From an uncultured beta proteobacterium (GTDB lineage Bacteria > Pseudomonadota > Gammaproteobacteria > Burkholderiales > Burkholderiaceae_C): 46,019 nt of DNA. The stretch spans positions 1 to 46,019 of the forward strand of contig CAIKLM010000084.1 in assembly GCA_903828235.1 (NCBI GenBank). The letters are read 5' to 3'. Position numbers and translations under genes: made by a program. Under the pieces are notes generated by a model. That model was given only the letters and a program-made list of their open reading frames with translations, made no database searches and was not told the DNA's origin. Shown piece by piece: positions 24,992-33,707 of this stretch. The stretch's first letter is position 1. Each line of letters starts with the position of its first letter.

Positions 24992-25539
24992 CGCGCCCTC
25001 TCCTGAAGCTGCAAGGTGGCGGGGCGCTCGATCCATTCACCCGCGGCGTCCTGGACCGTTTCCTTCAGCGTGATCTCGGTCTCGCTGATGGCCGTGATCT
25101 CGCCGTAGTTCTGCCCGATGTGGTCGCCCACCCGCACCTGGTACAGCAAGGCGTCCACGCGCAGCAGCGCGTAGGGCCTGCCCTGCTTGGTGACGCTGCC
25201 GACCATGGCCATGCTGTCCAGCGGGAAGGCCTCGAGCGGCTCCTTGCGGCGGTTGAGCTGACGCGACAACAGCGAATTCGGCGCGCGCGCCTCCTGCTTG
25301 AGCGCCACCGAGAGCTTTTGCGTGCTGAACGGTTCGATCGCCTGGGATTGCGAGTAGGGCTCGGGGTTGAACTTGGTGGGGGGCTGCAGCGGCGTGACGC
25401 TGGGCGTGATCTCGCGGCGCTGCTGCTCCATCCACTGCCGAAGCTGGTCGTGGTCGGCGGTGCAGCCCGCCAGCAGCGCGGCGACGAGCAGGCCGCAGGC
25501 CGCAGGCCAGCGCGCGGGGACCGGGGTGCGAGAAAGCAT
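24988..25539 (-). CDS. pilP: PilP, type IV pilus inner-membrane lipoprotein
   Basis: A 183-residue lipoprotein that links the PilMNO platform to PilQ. The lipobox is LLAGC (Cys ~24). Family segments are TKFNPEPYSQSQAIEPFS, PLEAFPLDSMAMVGSV and YALLRVDALLYQVRVGDHIGQNYG, ending in a beta-rich domain. ATG 25539 shares one base with the pilO stop (TGATG); the stop overlaps pilQ. Confidence 0.95.
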   Translation of the reverse strand: MLSRTPVPARWPAACGLLVAALLAGCTADHDQLRQWMEQQRREITPSVTPLQPPTKFNPEPYSQSQAIEPFSTQKLSVALKQEARAPNSLLSRQLNRRKEPLEAFPLDSMAMVGSVTKQGRPYALLRVDALLYQVRVGDHIGQNYGEITAISETEITLKETVQDAAGEWIERPATLQLQERAR

Positions 25540-26231
25540 CACTTGCGGCCTCCGCCCTTGTTGCGCGCCGCGGCGGCCGCGCGCTGCTCGTTGATCTCGG
25601 CCCCGTCGAGATAGCGGTAGGTGCGGGCCGTGGCTTCCATGCTCAGGTTGCCAGCGGCGTCGCGCCCCGCCGGCGCGATCACCAGGTTGTGCAGGGTCAC
25701 GATGCGCGACAGGTTGGCGATGTCGGCCGCGAACGAGCCGAGTTCGTGGTACCGGCCGTTGACGCGGATGGAGATCGGCAACTCGGCGTAGTACTCCTTG
25801 ACCTGCACCTGCCCCGGGCGGAACAGCTCGAACTGGAGCCCGCGCCCGAGGCCGGCCTGGTTGATGTCGGACAGCAGGGCGTCCATCTCGGCCTTGCCGG
25901 GAAGCTGCTTCTCTAGCTGCGTCACGTACTCCTGGACCTGCAGCTTCTGCGTGCGAAGCTCGTTCAGGTTGACGGCCTGGCGCAAGCGCGACACGTAATC
26001 GGCCTGCAGCCGCGGCTCGGCGGCCCGTGCTTCCTCGAGTTCCACCATGGCAGCGCGGTTGACCAGGAACCACCCCACCACCACCGCGGCCACGGCTGCG
26101 CCCAGCCAGGCCGCGATCCTGGGCAGCAGCGGCCACTGGCCCGGCTCGTTGGGGTTGAGGTTGCGGAACTGCCCGGCGGCGCTCTCGAGCAGCCGGCTGG
26201 GTTCGAAGTTGAGGGTGGGGGCTTTGGCCAT
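25539..26231 (-). CDS. pilO: PilO, type IV pilus inner-membrane platform protein
   Basis: A 230-residue bitopic membrane protein with one helix (~residues 37-57, IAAWLGAAVAAVVVGWFLV), a coiled-coil region (~65-110) and a ferredoxin-like periplasmic domain (GLGRGLQFELFRPG, then LPISIRVNGRYHELGSFAAD). It pairs with PilN. It begins 7 bases after pilN and its stop overlaps pilP. Confidence 0.95.
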   Translation of the reverse strand: MAKAPTLNFEPSRLLESAAGQFRNLNPNEPGQWPLLPRIAAWLGAAVAAVVVGWFLVNRAAMVELEEARAAEPRLQADYVSRLRQAVNLNELRTQKLQVQEYVTQLEKQLPGKAEMDALLSDINQAGLGRGLQFELFRPGQVQVKEYYAELPISIRVNGRYHELGSFAADIANLSRIVTLHNLVIAPAGRDAAGNLSMEATARTYRYLDGAEINEQRAAAAARNKGGGRK

Positions 26232-26238
26232 GGTGCCC

Positions 26239-26853
26239 TCAGGACGACTTGGCCGGCGCGGCGGCCCGGGCGGGCGCCGCGGGCGCGGCGGGTGGTTGCG
26301 GGCGCTTCAGCGACACGCGCATCGAGAACTCGAACAGGCGCCGCGCGTCGCGGCCCGTGCCCTGGGAGACGGCCTTGATCTCGATGAGTTCGGGCTTCTC
26401 GAGCCAGGGCGAGTTGTAGAAGGTGTTGCGCAGCAACTCGGACACCCGCTCGTTGGTCTGCGCGATGCCCCGCATGGAAACGGTCTGGCCCTGCTGGTTG
26501 ATCGACGTCAGGTACACGCCCTCGGGAACCTGGCGGGTGAGCTCGTTGAGCAGGTACACCGGGACGTTGCGGTCGGTCTGCAGGTCCTCGACGGCGCGCT
26601 GCCGGGCCTTGAGGGCGTCGATGTCCTGGCGCAGCGTGGCGATGTCCTTGATCTGGGCGTCGAGGCGGGCGATCTCGGCCCGCAGGAACGCGTTGCGTTC
26701 GTTCTGCGCCGCAGTCACCTGCTGCAGCCCCGTGTACCAGAGGGCGGCGATCAGCAAGCCTCCTGCGAAGCTGCCACCGAGGCCGATGAAGAAGGCGCGC
26801 TTGCGCTGCGCCCGCCGGGCCTCGCGGTGCGGCAGTAGGTTGATGAGGATCAC
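26239..26853 (-). CDS. pilN: PilN, type IV pilus inner-membrane platform protein
   Basis: A 204-residue bitopic protein. The N-terminal MILINLLPHRE holds the conserved INLLP peptide that binds the PilM cleft. One membrane helix (~22-42), a coiled coil and a periplasmic domain follow (VPEGVYLTSINQQGQTVSMR). The start is a GTG that overlaps the pilM TGA as GTGA. The C-terminal tail is Ala/Pro-rich. Confidence 0.95.
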   Translation of the reverse strand: MILINLLPHREARRAQRKRAFFIGLGGSFAGGLLIAALWYTGLQQVTAAQNERNAFLRAEIARLDAQIKDIATLRQDIDALKARQRAVEDLQTDRNVPVYLLNELTRQVPEGVYLTSINQQGQTVSMRGIAQTNERVSELLRNTFYNSPWLEKPELIEIKAVSQGTGRDARRLFEFSMRVSLKRPQPPAAPAAPARAAAPAKSS

Positions 26854-27929
26854 TGCAGGAACCTCCGCATCGCCAGCCCGCAGGCCGTGAGGTACGACGG
26901 CGCCTCCCGGCGCACCCGGCTCTCGCGCACCGCGGGGCCGAGTGGCATGTTCTCGAACGGGTTGACGACGCTGGAGGCGAAGCCCGTGAGGTCGGTGACG
27001 CGATCCTTAAGGCCCGGCAGCGTGGCCGTGCCGCCGGCCAGCATCACGTAGTGCACCTTGTGGTGCGGCGTGCTGGTGAAGAAGTACTGCAGCGCGCGGC
27101 CGATCTCCTGGCTGAGGCTGTCGACGAAGGGCGCGAGGATCGCGCTCTCGTAGTCCTCGGGCAGGTCGCCGCTGAGCTTCTTCGTCTCGGCCTCTTCGAA
27201 GCTGAAACCGTACTGGCGGCTGATCAGCTGCGTGAGCTGGCTGCCGCCGAAAGCCTGGTCGCGGTCGTAGAGCATGTCATCGTCGCGCAGCACCTTCAGG
27301 CTGGTGGTGTCGGCGCCGATCTCGAACAGCGCCACCAGCGCGTCGCGCCCCTCGTTGGGCAGCGCTCCGACGACGCGGCTCATGGCCAGCCGGGAAGCGT
27401 GGCTCTCGATGTCCAGCACCACGGGCTTCAGCCCGGCGGCCTCGGCCAGGCCCTGTCTGTCCTGCACGCGGTCCTTGCGGCTGGCGGCGATCAGCACTTC
27501 CACGTCACCGGCACTGGTGGGGCTCGGCCCGATGACCGAGAAGTCCAGGCTGACTTCGTCGAGCGAGAACGGGATGTACTGGTTGGCCTCGCTCTCGACC
27601 TGGATCTCCATCTCCTCCTCGCGCAGGCCGGCGGGCAGCATGATCTTCTTCGTGATGACCGCGCTCTGCGGCATGGCCATGACGACGTTGCGCGTCTTGG
27701 TGCCGCTCTTCTGGAGCACGCGCTTGACGGCGCCGGCGACCTCGTCGAACTTCTCGATCTGGCCGTCGGTGATCCAGCCCTTCTCGAAGGGCTCGGAGGC
27801 GAAGCGTTCCAGCACGTAGTCGCCCGAGGTCGTCTGGCCGAGCTCGACCAGCTTGACGCTCGAGGAACTGATGTCCAGCCCGATCACTGGCGGGTGCTTT
27901 CGCCCCAGCAAGATGTCCAGGAATCCCAC
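26850..27929 (-). CDS. pilM: PilM, cytoplasmic actin-like type IV pilus protein
   Basis: A 359-residue protein with the actin/FtsA fold that binds the N-terminus of PilN and joins the pilus motor to the platform. Visible are the phosphate loop VIGLDISSSSVKLVEL, the LDIESHASRLAMSR segment, and the second nucleotide loop VHYVMLAGGTATLPGL. GTG 27929 is chosen because GAGGAG lies eight bases before it; the frame reaches 27980 without family-like sequence. It is the first gene of pilMNOPQ and is divergent from the PBP1A gene. Confidence 0.95.
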   Translation of the reverse strand: MGFLDILLGRKHPPVIGLDISSSSVKLVELGQTTSGDYVLERFASEPFEKGWITDGQIEKFDEVAGAVKRVLQKSGTKTRNVVMAMPQSAVITKKIMLPAGLREEEMEIQVESEANQYIPFSLDEVSLDFSVIGPSPTSAGDVEVLIAASRKDRVQDRQGLAEAAGLKPVVLDIESHASRLAMSRVVGALPNEGRDALVALFEIGADTTSLKVLRDDDMLYDRDQAFGGSQLTQLISRQYGFSFEEAETKKLSGDLPEDYESAILAPFVDSLSQEIGRALQYFFTSTPHHKVHYVMLAGGTATLPGLKDRVTDLTGFASSVVNPFENMPLGPAVRESRVRREAPSYLTACGLAMRRFLQ

Positions 27930-28314
27930 GTTGCCTACTCCTCGGCCTGCCCGACCCTGATGTTCCGCAAGAGCACCCACGATACCGCCAGGCCGGCGGC
28001 GGCTCGGCCCTCCGGGCAGGCTCGATGCCTGCTCAGGGTCGTGGAAATCGGCTTAGGCACTGACCCCGAGTTTGTTAAGAAGTTACTTCAATGCTAGCAG
28101 TAAACCCTTTGTGCGCCAAAGAGAAATGGCCTGGAAACGGCCCCCAGACGTTGTCGCACGATGACGATTTCGGCACCGCGATGCAGCATGTGAAACAAGC
28201 CGAAAGAGCCGGCTGCGGGCCAACCCGGGGCGCTGTGGGCGATCTGTGGACAAAGTCACGCGGAGGCGGGCTGCGGGCTACCCCCACAATGGTGGCCTTC
28301 CCGTCCAGCCCCCG
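27930..28314. other. Divergent promoter region of pilM and the PBP1A gene
   Basis: This 385-base gap lies between two divergent operons, an arrangement common in proteobacteria. Bases 28071-28110 form an AT-rich patch with TTGTTA (28072-28077) and TAGCAG (28095-28100) 17 bases apart, a weak plus-strand promoter candidate. GGCACTGACCCC at 28056-28067 resembles the inverted GGGGTCAG cores near the Y1-like gene at 17062. No gene or strong hairpin was found in the rest. Confidence 0.45.
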
Positions 28315-30684
28315 ATGACCGAGCCCGCTGCCCCCAGCCCGCCCGCCGCCGCGCCCGGCCGACCCGGGCCGCTGGCCTGGGTGTTGCGCATCGCGGGCGT
28401 GGCCGCCGGGTTGGCGCTGGCGGGCCTGCTGGCGCTGCTGCTGCTCGTCGGCGTGGCGCTGGCGGTGGCCTATCCGAACCTGCCGGCCATCGACGCGGTG
28501 ACCGACTACCGGCCCAAGCTGCCGCTGCGGGTGTTCTCGGCCGACGGCGTGCAGCTCGGCGAATTCGGCGACGAGCGCCGCAACTTCACGCCCATCGCGC
28601 AGATCCCGCAGGTGATGAAGGATGCCGTGCTGGCCGCCGAGGACGCGCGCTTCTACCAGCACGGCGGCGTCGACTACAAGGGCGTGGCCCGGGCCGCCCT
28701 GGAGAACCTGCGCGACGCCCGCAGCCAGGGCGCCAGCACCATCACCATGCAGGTGGCGCGCAATTTCTACCTCTCCACCGAGAAGACCTTCACGCGCAAG
28801 ATCTACGAGATCCTGCTGGCGATGAAGATGGAGGGGCTGCTCACGAAGGACCAGATCCTCGAGCTGTACATGAACCAGATCTTCCTGGGGCAGCGCGCGC
28901 ACGGCTTCGCCGCGGCCTCCGAGATCTACTTCGGCAAGCCGCTGAAGGACGTCACCGTGGCCGAGGCCGCCATGCTGGCCGGCCTGCCGAAGGCGCCCTC
29001 GGCCTACAACCCCATCAGCAACCCGCGTCGCGCCACCATCCGCCAGCGCTACATCATCGAGCGCATGTTCGCCGGCGGCTTCATCACCGAGGCCCAGCAC
29101 GACGAGGCCCTGGCGCAGCGGTTGACCTTCAAGCGCCGCGAGGACTCGCCCCCGTGGGCCGAGTTCGTCGCCGAGGCTGCGCGGCAGCTCGTGTTCGCCC
29201 AGTACGGCGCCGAGACCTACAGCCGCGGCCTCGACGTCACCGTGACCGTCGATGCCGACGACCAGCGCGTGGCCTGGAACGCGCTGCGCCGCGGCCTGAT
29301 GGACTACGAGGCGCGACAGATCTTCCGCGGCCCCGAGGCCTACGTCGACCTGCCGGCCGACGAGAAGCTGCTCGACGCCCGCGTCGCCGAGGCCCTGGCC
29401 GACCACCCCTACAACGGTGAGCTGCGCGCCGCCGTCGTGCTGCAGGCTTCGCCCACCGAGGTGCGCGCCATGCTGCAGTCGGGCGACGTCATCACGGTCA
29501 CCGGCGAGGGGCTGCGGCCGGTCAGCTCGGGGCTGGCGGCCAAGGCGCCGCCGCAGCGGCAGATCCGCCGTGGCGCGGTCGTCCGCGCGCTGCAGACCGC
29601 CGAGGGCCGCAACCGCAGCAGCTGGCGCCTGACGCAGCTGCCCGACGTGCAGGGCGCCCTGGTGGCCCTGGATCCGCGCACCGGCGAACTGCGCGCGATG
29701 GTGGGTGGCTTCGACTTCGGCAAGACGCAGTTCAACCGGGTCACGCAGGCCTGGCGCCAGCCGGGCTCGAGCTTCAAGCCCTTCGTGTACTCGGCGGCGC
29801 TGGAGCAGGGCTTCACGCCGGCCACCATCGTGAACGACGCGCCGCTGTTCTACGACGCCACCGCCACCGGCAGCCAGCCCTGGGAGCCCAAGAATTACGA
29901 CGGCACCTTCGAGGGCCCGATGTCGCTGCAGGTGGCGCTGGCCAAGTCGAAGAACATGGTCTCGATCCGCGTGCTCGAGGCCACCGGCACCGAGTTCGCG
30001 CAGCGCTGGCTCGACAACTTCGGCTTCGAGCGCGAGCGCCACCCGCCCTACCTGACCATGGCGCTGGGTGCCGGCACCGTGACGCCGATGCAGATGGCCA
30101 CCGCCTACAGCGTGTTCGCCAACGGCGGCTACCTGGTGCCGCCCATGCTCATCCGGCGCATCGCCGACGCCCGTGGCCGCGTGCTGCTGCAGGCCCGCCC
30201 GCCCGAGCTGACCGAGGCGCTGCGCACCCTGCCCGCGCGCAACGCCTTCGTGATGGACACGCTGATGCAGGAGGTCACGCGCAGCGGCACGGCGGCGCGC
30301 GCCCAGGGCACGCTCAAGCGGCCCGACCTGTACGGCAAGACGGGCACCACCAACGACTCGATGGACGCCTGGTTCGCCGGCTACCAGCCCACGCTGACCA
30401 CCGTGGTGTGGGTGGGCCACGACACGCCGAAGAAGCTCGGCAGCCGCGAGACCGGCGGCGGCCTCGCGCTGCCGATCTGGATCGAGTTCATGCAGCACGC
30501 GCTCAAGGGCGTGCCGGTGCAGGAGATCGAGCCGCCGGCCGGCGTGGTGCAGCGCTCCGGCCAGTGGATGTTCGAGGAGTTCGTCGGGTCGGCCGGCGTC
30601 GTCAGCGTGGGGCTGGATCAGGCGATGCCCAAGCCGCCGTCGGCCGACGAGCGCCGCTCGATCCTCGACCTCTTCAAGCGCTGA
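28315..30684 (+). CDS. mrcA: Penicillin-binding protein 1A (bifunctional transglycosylase/transpeptidase)
   Basis: A 789-residue class A PBP that polymerises and cross-links peptidoglycan in the periplasm. One membrane helix lies at ~21-52. The glycosyltransferase domain follows with the catalytic Glu109 in AAEDARFYQHGGVDYKG and the later QGASTITMQVARNFYL and ILELYMNQIFLGQRAHGFAA. An OB-like insert precedes the transpeptidase domain, which has the SxxK serine in GSSFKPFVYSAALEQG, the SKN motif in AKSKNMVSIRVL and the KTGT motif in DLYGKTGTTNDSMDAW. ATG 28315 is chosen because it precedes the Pro-rich cytoplasmic tail; an in-frame GTG at 28246 would add 23 unlike residues. The last 11 bases overlap cyaY, which is convergent. 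Confidence 0.96.
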   Translation: MTEPAAPSPPAAAPGRPGPLAWVLRIAGVAAGLALAGLLALLLLVGVALAVAYPNLPAIDAVTDYRPKLPLRVFSADGVQLGEFGDERRNFTPIAQIPQVMKDAVLAAEDARFYQHGGVDYKGVARAALENLRDARSQGASTITMQVARNFYLSTEKTFTRKIYEILLAMKMEGLLTKDQILELYMNQIFLGQRAHGFAAASEIYFGKPLKDVTVAEAAMLAGLPKAPSAYNPISNPRRATIRQRYIIERMFAGGFITEAQHDEALAQRLTFKRREDSPPWAEFVAEAARQLVFAQYGAETYSRGLDVTVTVDADDQRVAWNALRRGLMDYEARQIFRGPEAYVDLPADEKLLDARVAEALADHPYNGELRAAVVLQASPTEVRAMLQSGDVITVTGEGLRPVSSGLAAKAPPQRQIRRGAVVRALQTAEGRNRSSWRLTQLPDVQGALVALDPRTGELRAMVGGFDFGKTQFNRVTQAWRQPGSSFKPFVYSAALEQGFTPATIVNDAPLFYDATATGSQPWEPKNYDGTFEGPMSLQVALAKSKNMVSIRVLEATGTEFAQRWLDNFGFERERHPPYLTMALGAGTVTPMQMATAYSVFANGGYLVPPMLIRRIADARGRVLLQARPPELTEALRTLPARNAFVMDTLMQEVTRSGTAARAQGTLKRPDLYGKTGTTNDSMDAWFAGYQPTLTTVVWVGHDTPKKLGSRETGGGLALPIWIEFMQHALKGVPVQEIEPPAGVVQRSGQWMFEEFVGSAGVVSVGLDQAMPKPPSADERRSILDLFKR

Positions 30685-31054
30685 GCGCGAACCGCAGCGG
30701 CCGCCCGGCCTGGGCGCTGGCCAGCCGTGACAGCGTGGCCCCGAACTCGCTGCCGTCGCGCGTGTCGCGCCAGGCCGTGCCGTCCCAGCGGTAGTGGAAG
30801 CCGCCGTCGCGCGCCGCCAGCCACAGCTCGTGCAGCGGCGGCTGCGTGTTGACGACGATGCGGCTGCCGCCGGGGAACTGCAGCTCGAGCACGCCGCCGG
30901 TGCGCTGGGTGTCGATGTCGATCAGGTCGTCCTGCAGCCAGCGGTCGCAGGTGGCCTCGATCAGGCCCAGGATTGCATTCGTGCGCTCGCGGTATTCGGC
31001 GTCGCTCAGCAGCGAGGGCGCGGTGTTCTTCGGGGCGCCCGGGGGCAGGCTCAT
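30674..31054 (-). CDS. cyaY: CyaY, bacterial frataxin homolog
   Basis: A 126-residue cytoplasmic frataxin that binds iron and modulates IscS in iron-sulfur cluster assembly. The acidic helix (DAEYRERTNAILGLIEATCD, with DDLIDIDTQRTGGV) and the beta sheet (LELQFPGGSRIVVNTQPPLH, ELWLAARDGGFHYRWDG) match the family. The N-terminus has ~17 extra residues. Its start codon overlaps the predicted -10 box of the divergent lptM gene. Confidence 0.93.
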   Translation of the reverse strand: MSLPPGAPKNTAPSLLSDAEYRERTNAILGLIEATCDRWLQDDLIDIDTQRTGGVLELQFPGGSRIVVNTQPPLHELWLAARDGGFHYRWDGTAWRDTRDGSEFGATLSRLASAQAGRPLRFALSA

Positions 31055-31059
31055 AGAAT
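31054..31059 (+). promoter_or_regulatory. -10 box of a probable leaderless lptM-lysA transcript
   Basis: TAGAAT matches the sigma70 -10 consensus at 5/6 positions and ends 7 bases before the lptM ATG (31067). Transcription would begin at or one base before the ATG, so the message would lack a ribosome binding site. No good -35 box is seen. Confidence 0.5.
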
Positions 31060-31066
31060 CCTCGGC

Positions 31067-31246
31067 ATGGCGGATCTGTCCCGGAAGAGTGTATCGACGC
31101 GCCTTGCCGGCGTTGCCGTCATGGTGGTTGCCGGCCTGCTGGCCGCCTGTGGGCAGAAGGGCCCGCTGACGCTGCCCAAGCCGGCCGCGCCGGCTGCCGC
31201 CGCGCCCGCGGCGCCGGCCGCCTCGGCCCCGGCGGTGCCGCGATGA
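31067..31246 (+). CDS. lptM: LptM (YifL-like) small lipoprotein
   Basis: A 59-residue lipoprotein: signal peptide (RLAGVAVMVVAGLLAAC), then CGQKGPLTLPKP, the hallmark of the LptM/YifL family, then an Ala/Pro-rich tail. In Escherichia coli LptM helps assemble the LptD-LptE lipopolysaccharide translocon. The gene precedes lysA, as in many proteobacteria, and overlaps it as ATGA. Confidence 0.9.
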   Translation: MADLSRKSVSTRLAGVAVMVVAGLLAACGQKGPLTLPKPAAPAAAAPAAPAASAPAVPR

Positions 31247-32547
31247 GCCGGCCGCCGGCCCTGCCGGGCGCGCCGTTCCTGGCCCGCCGCGCCGACGGCG
31301 TGCTCACGCTCGAGGGCCACGCGCTCGACGACCTGGCCGCGCGCTTCGGCACGCCGCTGTACGTGTACTCGCGCGCGTCCATGCGTGCCGCGCTGGCGTC
31401 GTACGAGCAGGCGCTGCAGGGCCGCGAGCACCTGGTGTGCTACGCAATGAAGGCCAACTCCTCGCTGGCCGTGCTGCAGACCTTCGCCGATGCCGGCGCC
31501 GGCTTCGACATCGTCTCGGGCGGCGAACTGGCGCGCGTGCTGGCCGCCGGCGGCGACGCCTCGCGCGTGGTGTTCTCGGGCGTGGGCAAGACGCCCGAGG
31601 AGATGCGCCAGGCGCTGCGTGCCGGCGTGCGCTGCTTCAACGTCGAGAGCCTGCCCGAGCTGGACACGCTGGACGCGGTGGCGCGCAGCCTGGGCTGCGT
31701 GGCGCCCGTGAGCCTGCGCGTCAACCCCGACGTCGATGCCGGCACGCACCCCTACATCTCCACCGGCCTGAAGGGCAACAAGTTCGGCATCGCGCACGGC
31801 GACGCGGTGGTCGCCTACCGCCACGCGGCGGCGCTGCCGGGCCTGCGCGTGGTGGGCATCGACTGCCACATCGGCTCGCAGATCACCCAGGTGGCCCCCT
31901 ACCTCGACGCGCTGGACCGCCTGCTCGACCTGGTGGAAGCGGTCGAGGCGGCCGGCGTCGCCATCCACCATGTCGACGTCGGCGGCGGCCTCGGCATCAC
32001 CTACACCGACGAGCAGCCGCCCGCGCCGGCCGAGCTGGTGGCGGCGATGCTGGCGCGCATCGACGCGCGCGGCCACGGTCACCGCGAGCTGCTGCTGGAG
32101 CCGGGCCGCTCGCTGGTGGGTAACGCCGGCGTGCTGTTGACCACGGCCCTGGTGCTCAAGCCCGGCCGCACCGACGAAGGCGGGAAGAACTTCTGCATCG
32201 TCGACGCCGCCATGAACGACCTCGTGCGCCCGGCCATGTACCAGGCGTGGATGGCCATCGAGCCCTGCCGGGGGCGCGGCGAGCCGCCGCTCGTGTGGGA
32301 CGTGGTCGGCCCCGTGTGCGAAAGCGGCGACTGGCTGGGGCGCGACCGCACGCTGGCCATCGAGCCCGGTGACGTGCTGGCCGTGCTGTCGGCCGGCGCC
32401 TACGGCATGGTGATGGCCAGCAACTACAACACGCGGCCGCGCGCCGCCGAGCTGATGCTCGATGGCGAAGCGGTGCACGTGATCCGCGAGCGCGAGGCGG
32501 TAGCCGACCTGTTCGCGCGCGAGCGGCTGCTGCCGCCCGCACGCTGA
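31243..32547 (+). CDS. lysA: Diaminopimelate decarboxylase
   Basis: A 434-residue PLP enzyme that makes L-lysine from meso-diaminopimelate. The barrel carries the Schiff-base lysine in [15 protein letters not shown] (~residue 67), the [10 protein letters not shown] and [10 protein letters not shown] segments and the Gly-rich [13 protein letters not shown]. In the C-terminal domain, the conserved CESGDW holds the active-site Cys from the partner chain, followed by [17 protein letters not shown]. It is translationally coupled to lptM. Confidence 0.97.
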   Translation: MSRPPALPGAPFLARRADGVLTLEGHALDDLAARFGTPLYVYSRASMRAALASYEQALQGREHLVCYAMKANSSLAVLQTFADAGAGFDIVSGGELARVLAAGGDASRVVFSGVGKTPEEMRQALRAGVRCFNVESLPELDTLDAVARSLGCVAPVSLRVNPDVDAGTHPYISTGLKGNKFGIAHGDAVVAYRHAAALPGLRVVGIDCHIGSQITQVAPYLDALDRLLDLVEAVEAAGVAIHHVDVGGGLGITYTDEQPPAPAELVAAMLARIDARGHGHRELLLEPGRSLVGNAGVLLTTALVLKPGRTDEGGKNFCIVDAAMNDLVRPAMYQAWMAIEPCRGRGEPPLVWDVVGPVCESGDWLGRDRTLAIEPGDVLAVLSAGAYGMVMASNYNTRPRAAELMLDGEAVHVIREREAVADLFARERLLPPAR

Positions 32548-32572
32548 GCGCCCCAGGGCCGGGCAGGGCGCG

Positions 32573-32588
32573 GCCCGCCTCGGCGGGC
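32573..32588. other. GC hairpin between convergent lysA and the MaoC-like gene
   Basis: GCCCGC-CTCG-GCGGGC forms a six-base-pair stem with a four-base loop in the 43-base gap between two convergent stop codons. No T-run follows on either strand. It may still act in 3' end formation; weak evidence. Confidence 0.35.
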
Positions 32589-32590
32589 GC

Positions 32591-33577
32591 TCAGCGCACC
32601 GGGGCCTCGAAGCGGCCGCAGGCGTACAGCCGGGCGCCGGGGGCGTCCGAAAGCTCGAAGCGCTGCCCGTCGTGCGACAGGCCCAGGCGGACGCCGCAGG
32701 GCACGGGCCGGCACAGGTGCAGGTCGAGTTGGTCGACGCAGACCCCGTCCTGCGCCAGCTGGCCGACGATCAGCGTGCGCGTGGCCAGGCCCTGAAGGAA
32801 GGGCTCGGCGTGGCCGAACAGCCGCGCCGCCCAGGGCAGGGTGTGCACCGGGTTGGCGTCGCCGCTGAGCGCGCCGTAGCGTCGGCTCAGATCGGGCGCC
32901 ACGTCGAGCAGCGTGTGCCAGGGCGCGGCGCCCGCGGCCCATCGGGGCTTGGGGCGCCGCAGGGCCTCGAAGGGCGGCGCCGGGTGCTGCGCGAGGGCAT
33001 CGAGCCGGCCCGTGCGATACCTTCGGACGATGAAGTCGTCCTGCACGTGGAGCAGCACCAGCCCGTGGTCGTCGCTCACCGTGCAGGCCACCTGCACCAC
33101 GGCCTTGCTGGAGCCCAGGGCGTGCACGGCGGCCACGCGCGCCGAGACCGTCTGCCCTGCGAGCCCCTGCGCCGCGGGCGCGGCCCGGTGCGTGGCGCGG
33201 TGACGAAGATGCAGCAGGTGGCGCAGGTTCAGGCCCAGGTCCGCGAACAGTCGCAGGTACAGCAGCGTGCCCGTGGCCTGGCTGAACAGGAAGGGCGCCC
33301 CGCCTGCGGCCTGGGCATCGAGCCCGAAGGCGTCGCACCAGCGCTCGTGGTCGCCGGGCCGGGGCTGGAAGCGCGCGGCGTAGGTCCAGCGGGCCGCGTC
33401 CGGGTTCAGGCGGTGCGGCGTGAGCAGGCTGCACAGCGCGGCCGGCCAGTAGGCGAACGCGTAGCGGCCGCGCTGCTCCGGCGAGGGCACCGCAAGCCGG
33501 CGCGTGTCGCCTGGGCTCGCGATCGGGGCCGACAGGCCCGTTGGCGGCAGGAAGATGGTCTCGGTGCGGTCTGTCAT
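32591..33577 (-). CDS. MaoC-like hotdog-fold hydratase-type protein
   Basis: A 328-residue protein. The C-terminal half contains YGALSGDANPVHTLPWAARL, the hydratase-2 motif with the Asp and His of MaoC/R-specific enoyl-CoA hydratases, followed by GLATRTLIVGQL. The N-terminal half looks like a second, degenerate hotdog, so the whole resembles two-hotdog hydratases. It would act on acyl-CoA or acyl-ACP in the cytoplasm, but the substrate is not known. GAGGAG lies upstream of the ATG. A promoter candidate (GGGACA-17-GATAAA) and a pair of near-palindromic sites lie upstream, so this is probably its own transcription unit. Context gives no pathway. Confidence 0.8.
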   Translation of the reverse strand: MTDRTETIFLPPTGLSAPIASPGDTRRLAVPSPEQRGRYAFAYWPAALCSLLTPHRLNPDAARWTYAARFQPRPGDHERWCDAFGLDAQAAGGAPFLFSQATGTLLYLRLFADLGLNLRHLLHLRHRATHRAAPAAQGLAGQTVSARVAAVHALGSSKAVVQVACTVSDDHGLVLLHVQDDFIVRRYRTGRLDALAQHPAPPFEALRRPKPRWAAGAAPWHTLLDVAPDLSRRYGALSGDANPVHTLPWAARLFGHAEPFLQGLATRTLIVGQLAQDGVCVDQLDLHLCRPVPCGVRLGLSHDGQRFELSDAPGARLYACGRFEAPVR

Positions 33578-33643
33578 CGCGGCTCCTCGTGGGTCGGGTC
33601 GGCGCGGGTCGCCGACCGTCCGGGCTGCTGGCCCGTTGCCGCG

Positions 33644-33672
33644 TTTATCGATTCAGCGAGCGCCGGTGTCCC
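33644..33672 (-). promoter_or_regulatory. Putative promoter of the MaoC-like gene
   Basis: On the minus strand, GGGACA (33672-33667) and GATAAA (33649-33644) lie 17 bases apart and match -35 and -10 consensus at 4/6 positions each. Transcription would start near 33637, about 60 bases before the ATG at 33577. Confidence 0.45.
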
Positions 33673-33707
33673 GTGAAAGCGTCACCCGGGCGCTGTGACG
33701 GCGTCAC
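33673..33707. promoter_or_regulatory. Two near-palindromic operator-like sites upstream of the MaoC-like promoter
   Basis: GTGAAAGCGTCAC (33673-33685) and GTGACGGCGTCAC (33695-33707) are 11/13 identical near-palindromes with GTGA/TCAC arms. Their starts are 22 bases apart, about two helical turns, so proteins on both would face the same side. They abut the predicted -35 box; the second overlaps the stop of the dppF-like gene (33704). An activator or repressor site is plausible; the regulator is unknown. Confidence 0.5.

Noticed and set aside
22322..25006. 894-codon plus-strand frame opposite pilQ and the lipoprotein
   Set aside because: Antisense shadow, low complexity, no start signal.
28075..30498. 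807-codon minus-strand frame opposite the PBP1A gene
   Set aside because: Antisense shadow; PBP1A has all catalytic motifs in the plus frame.
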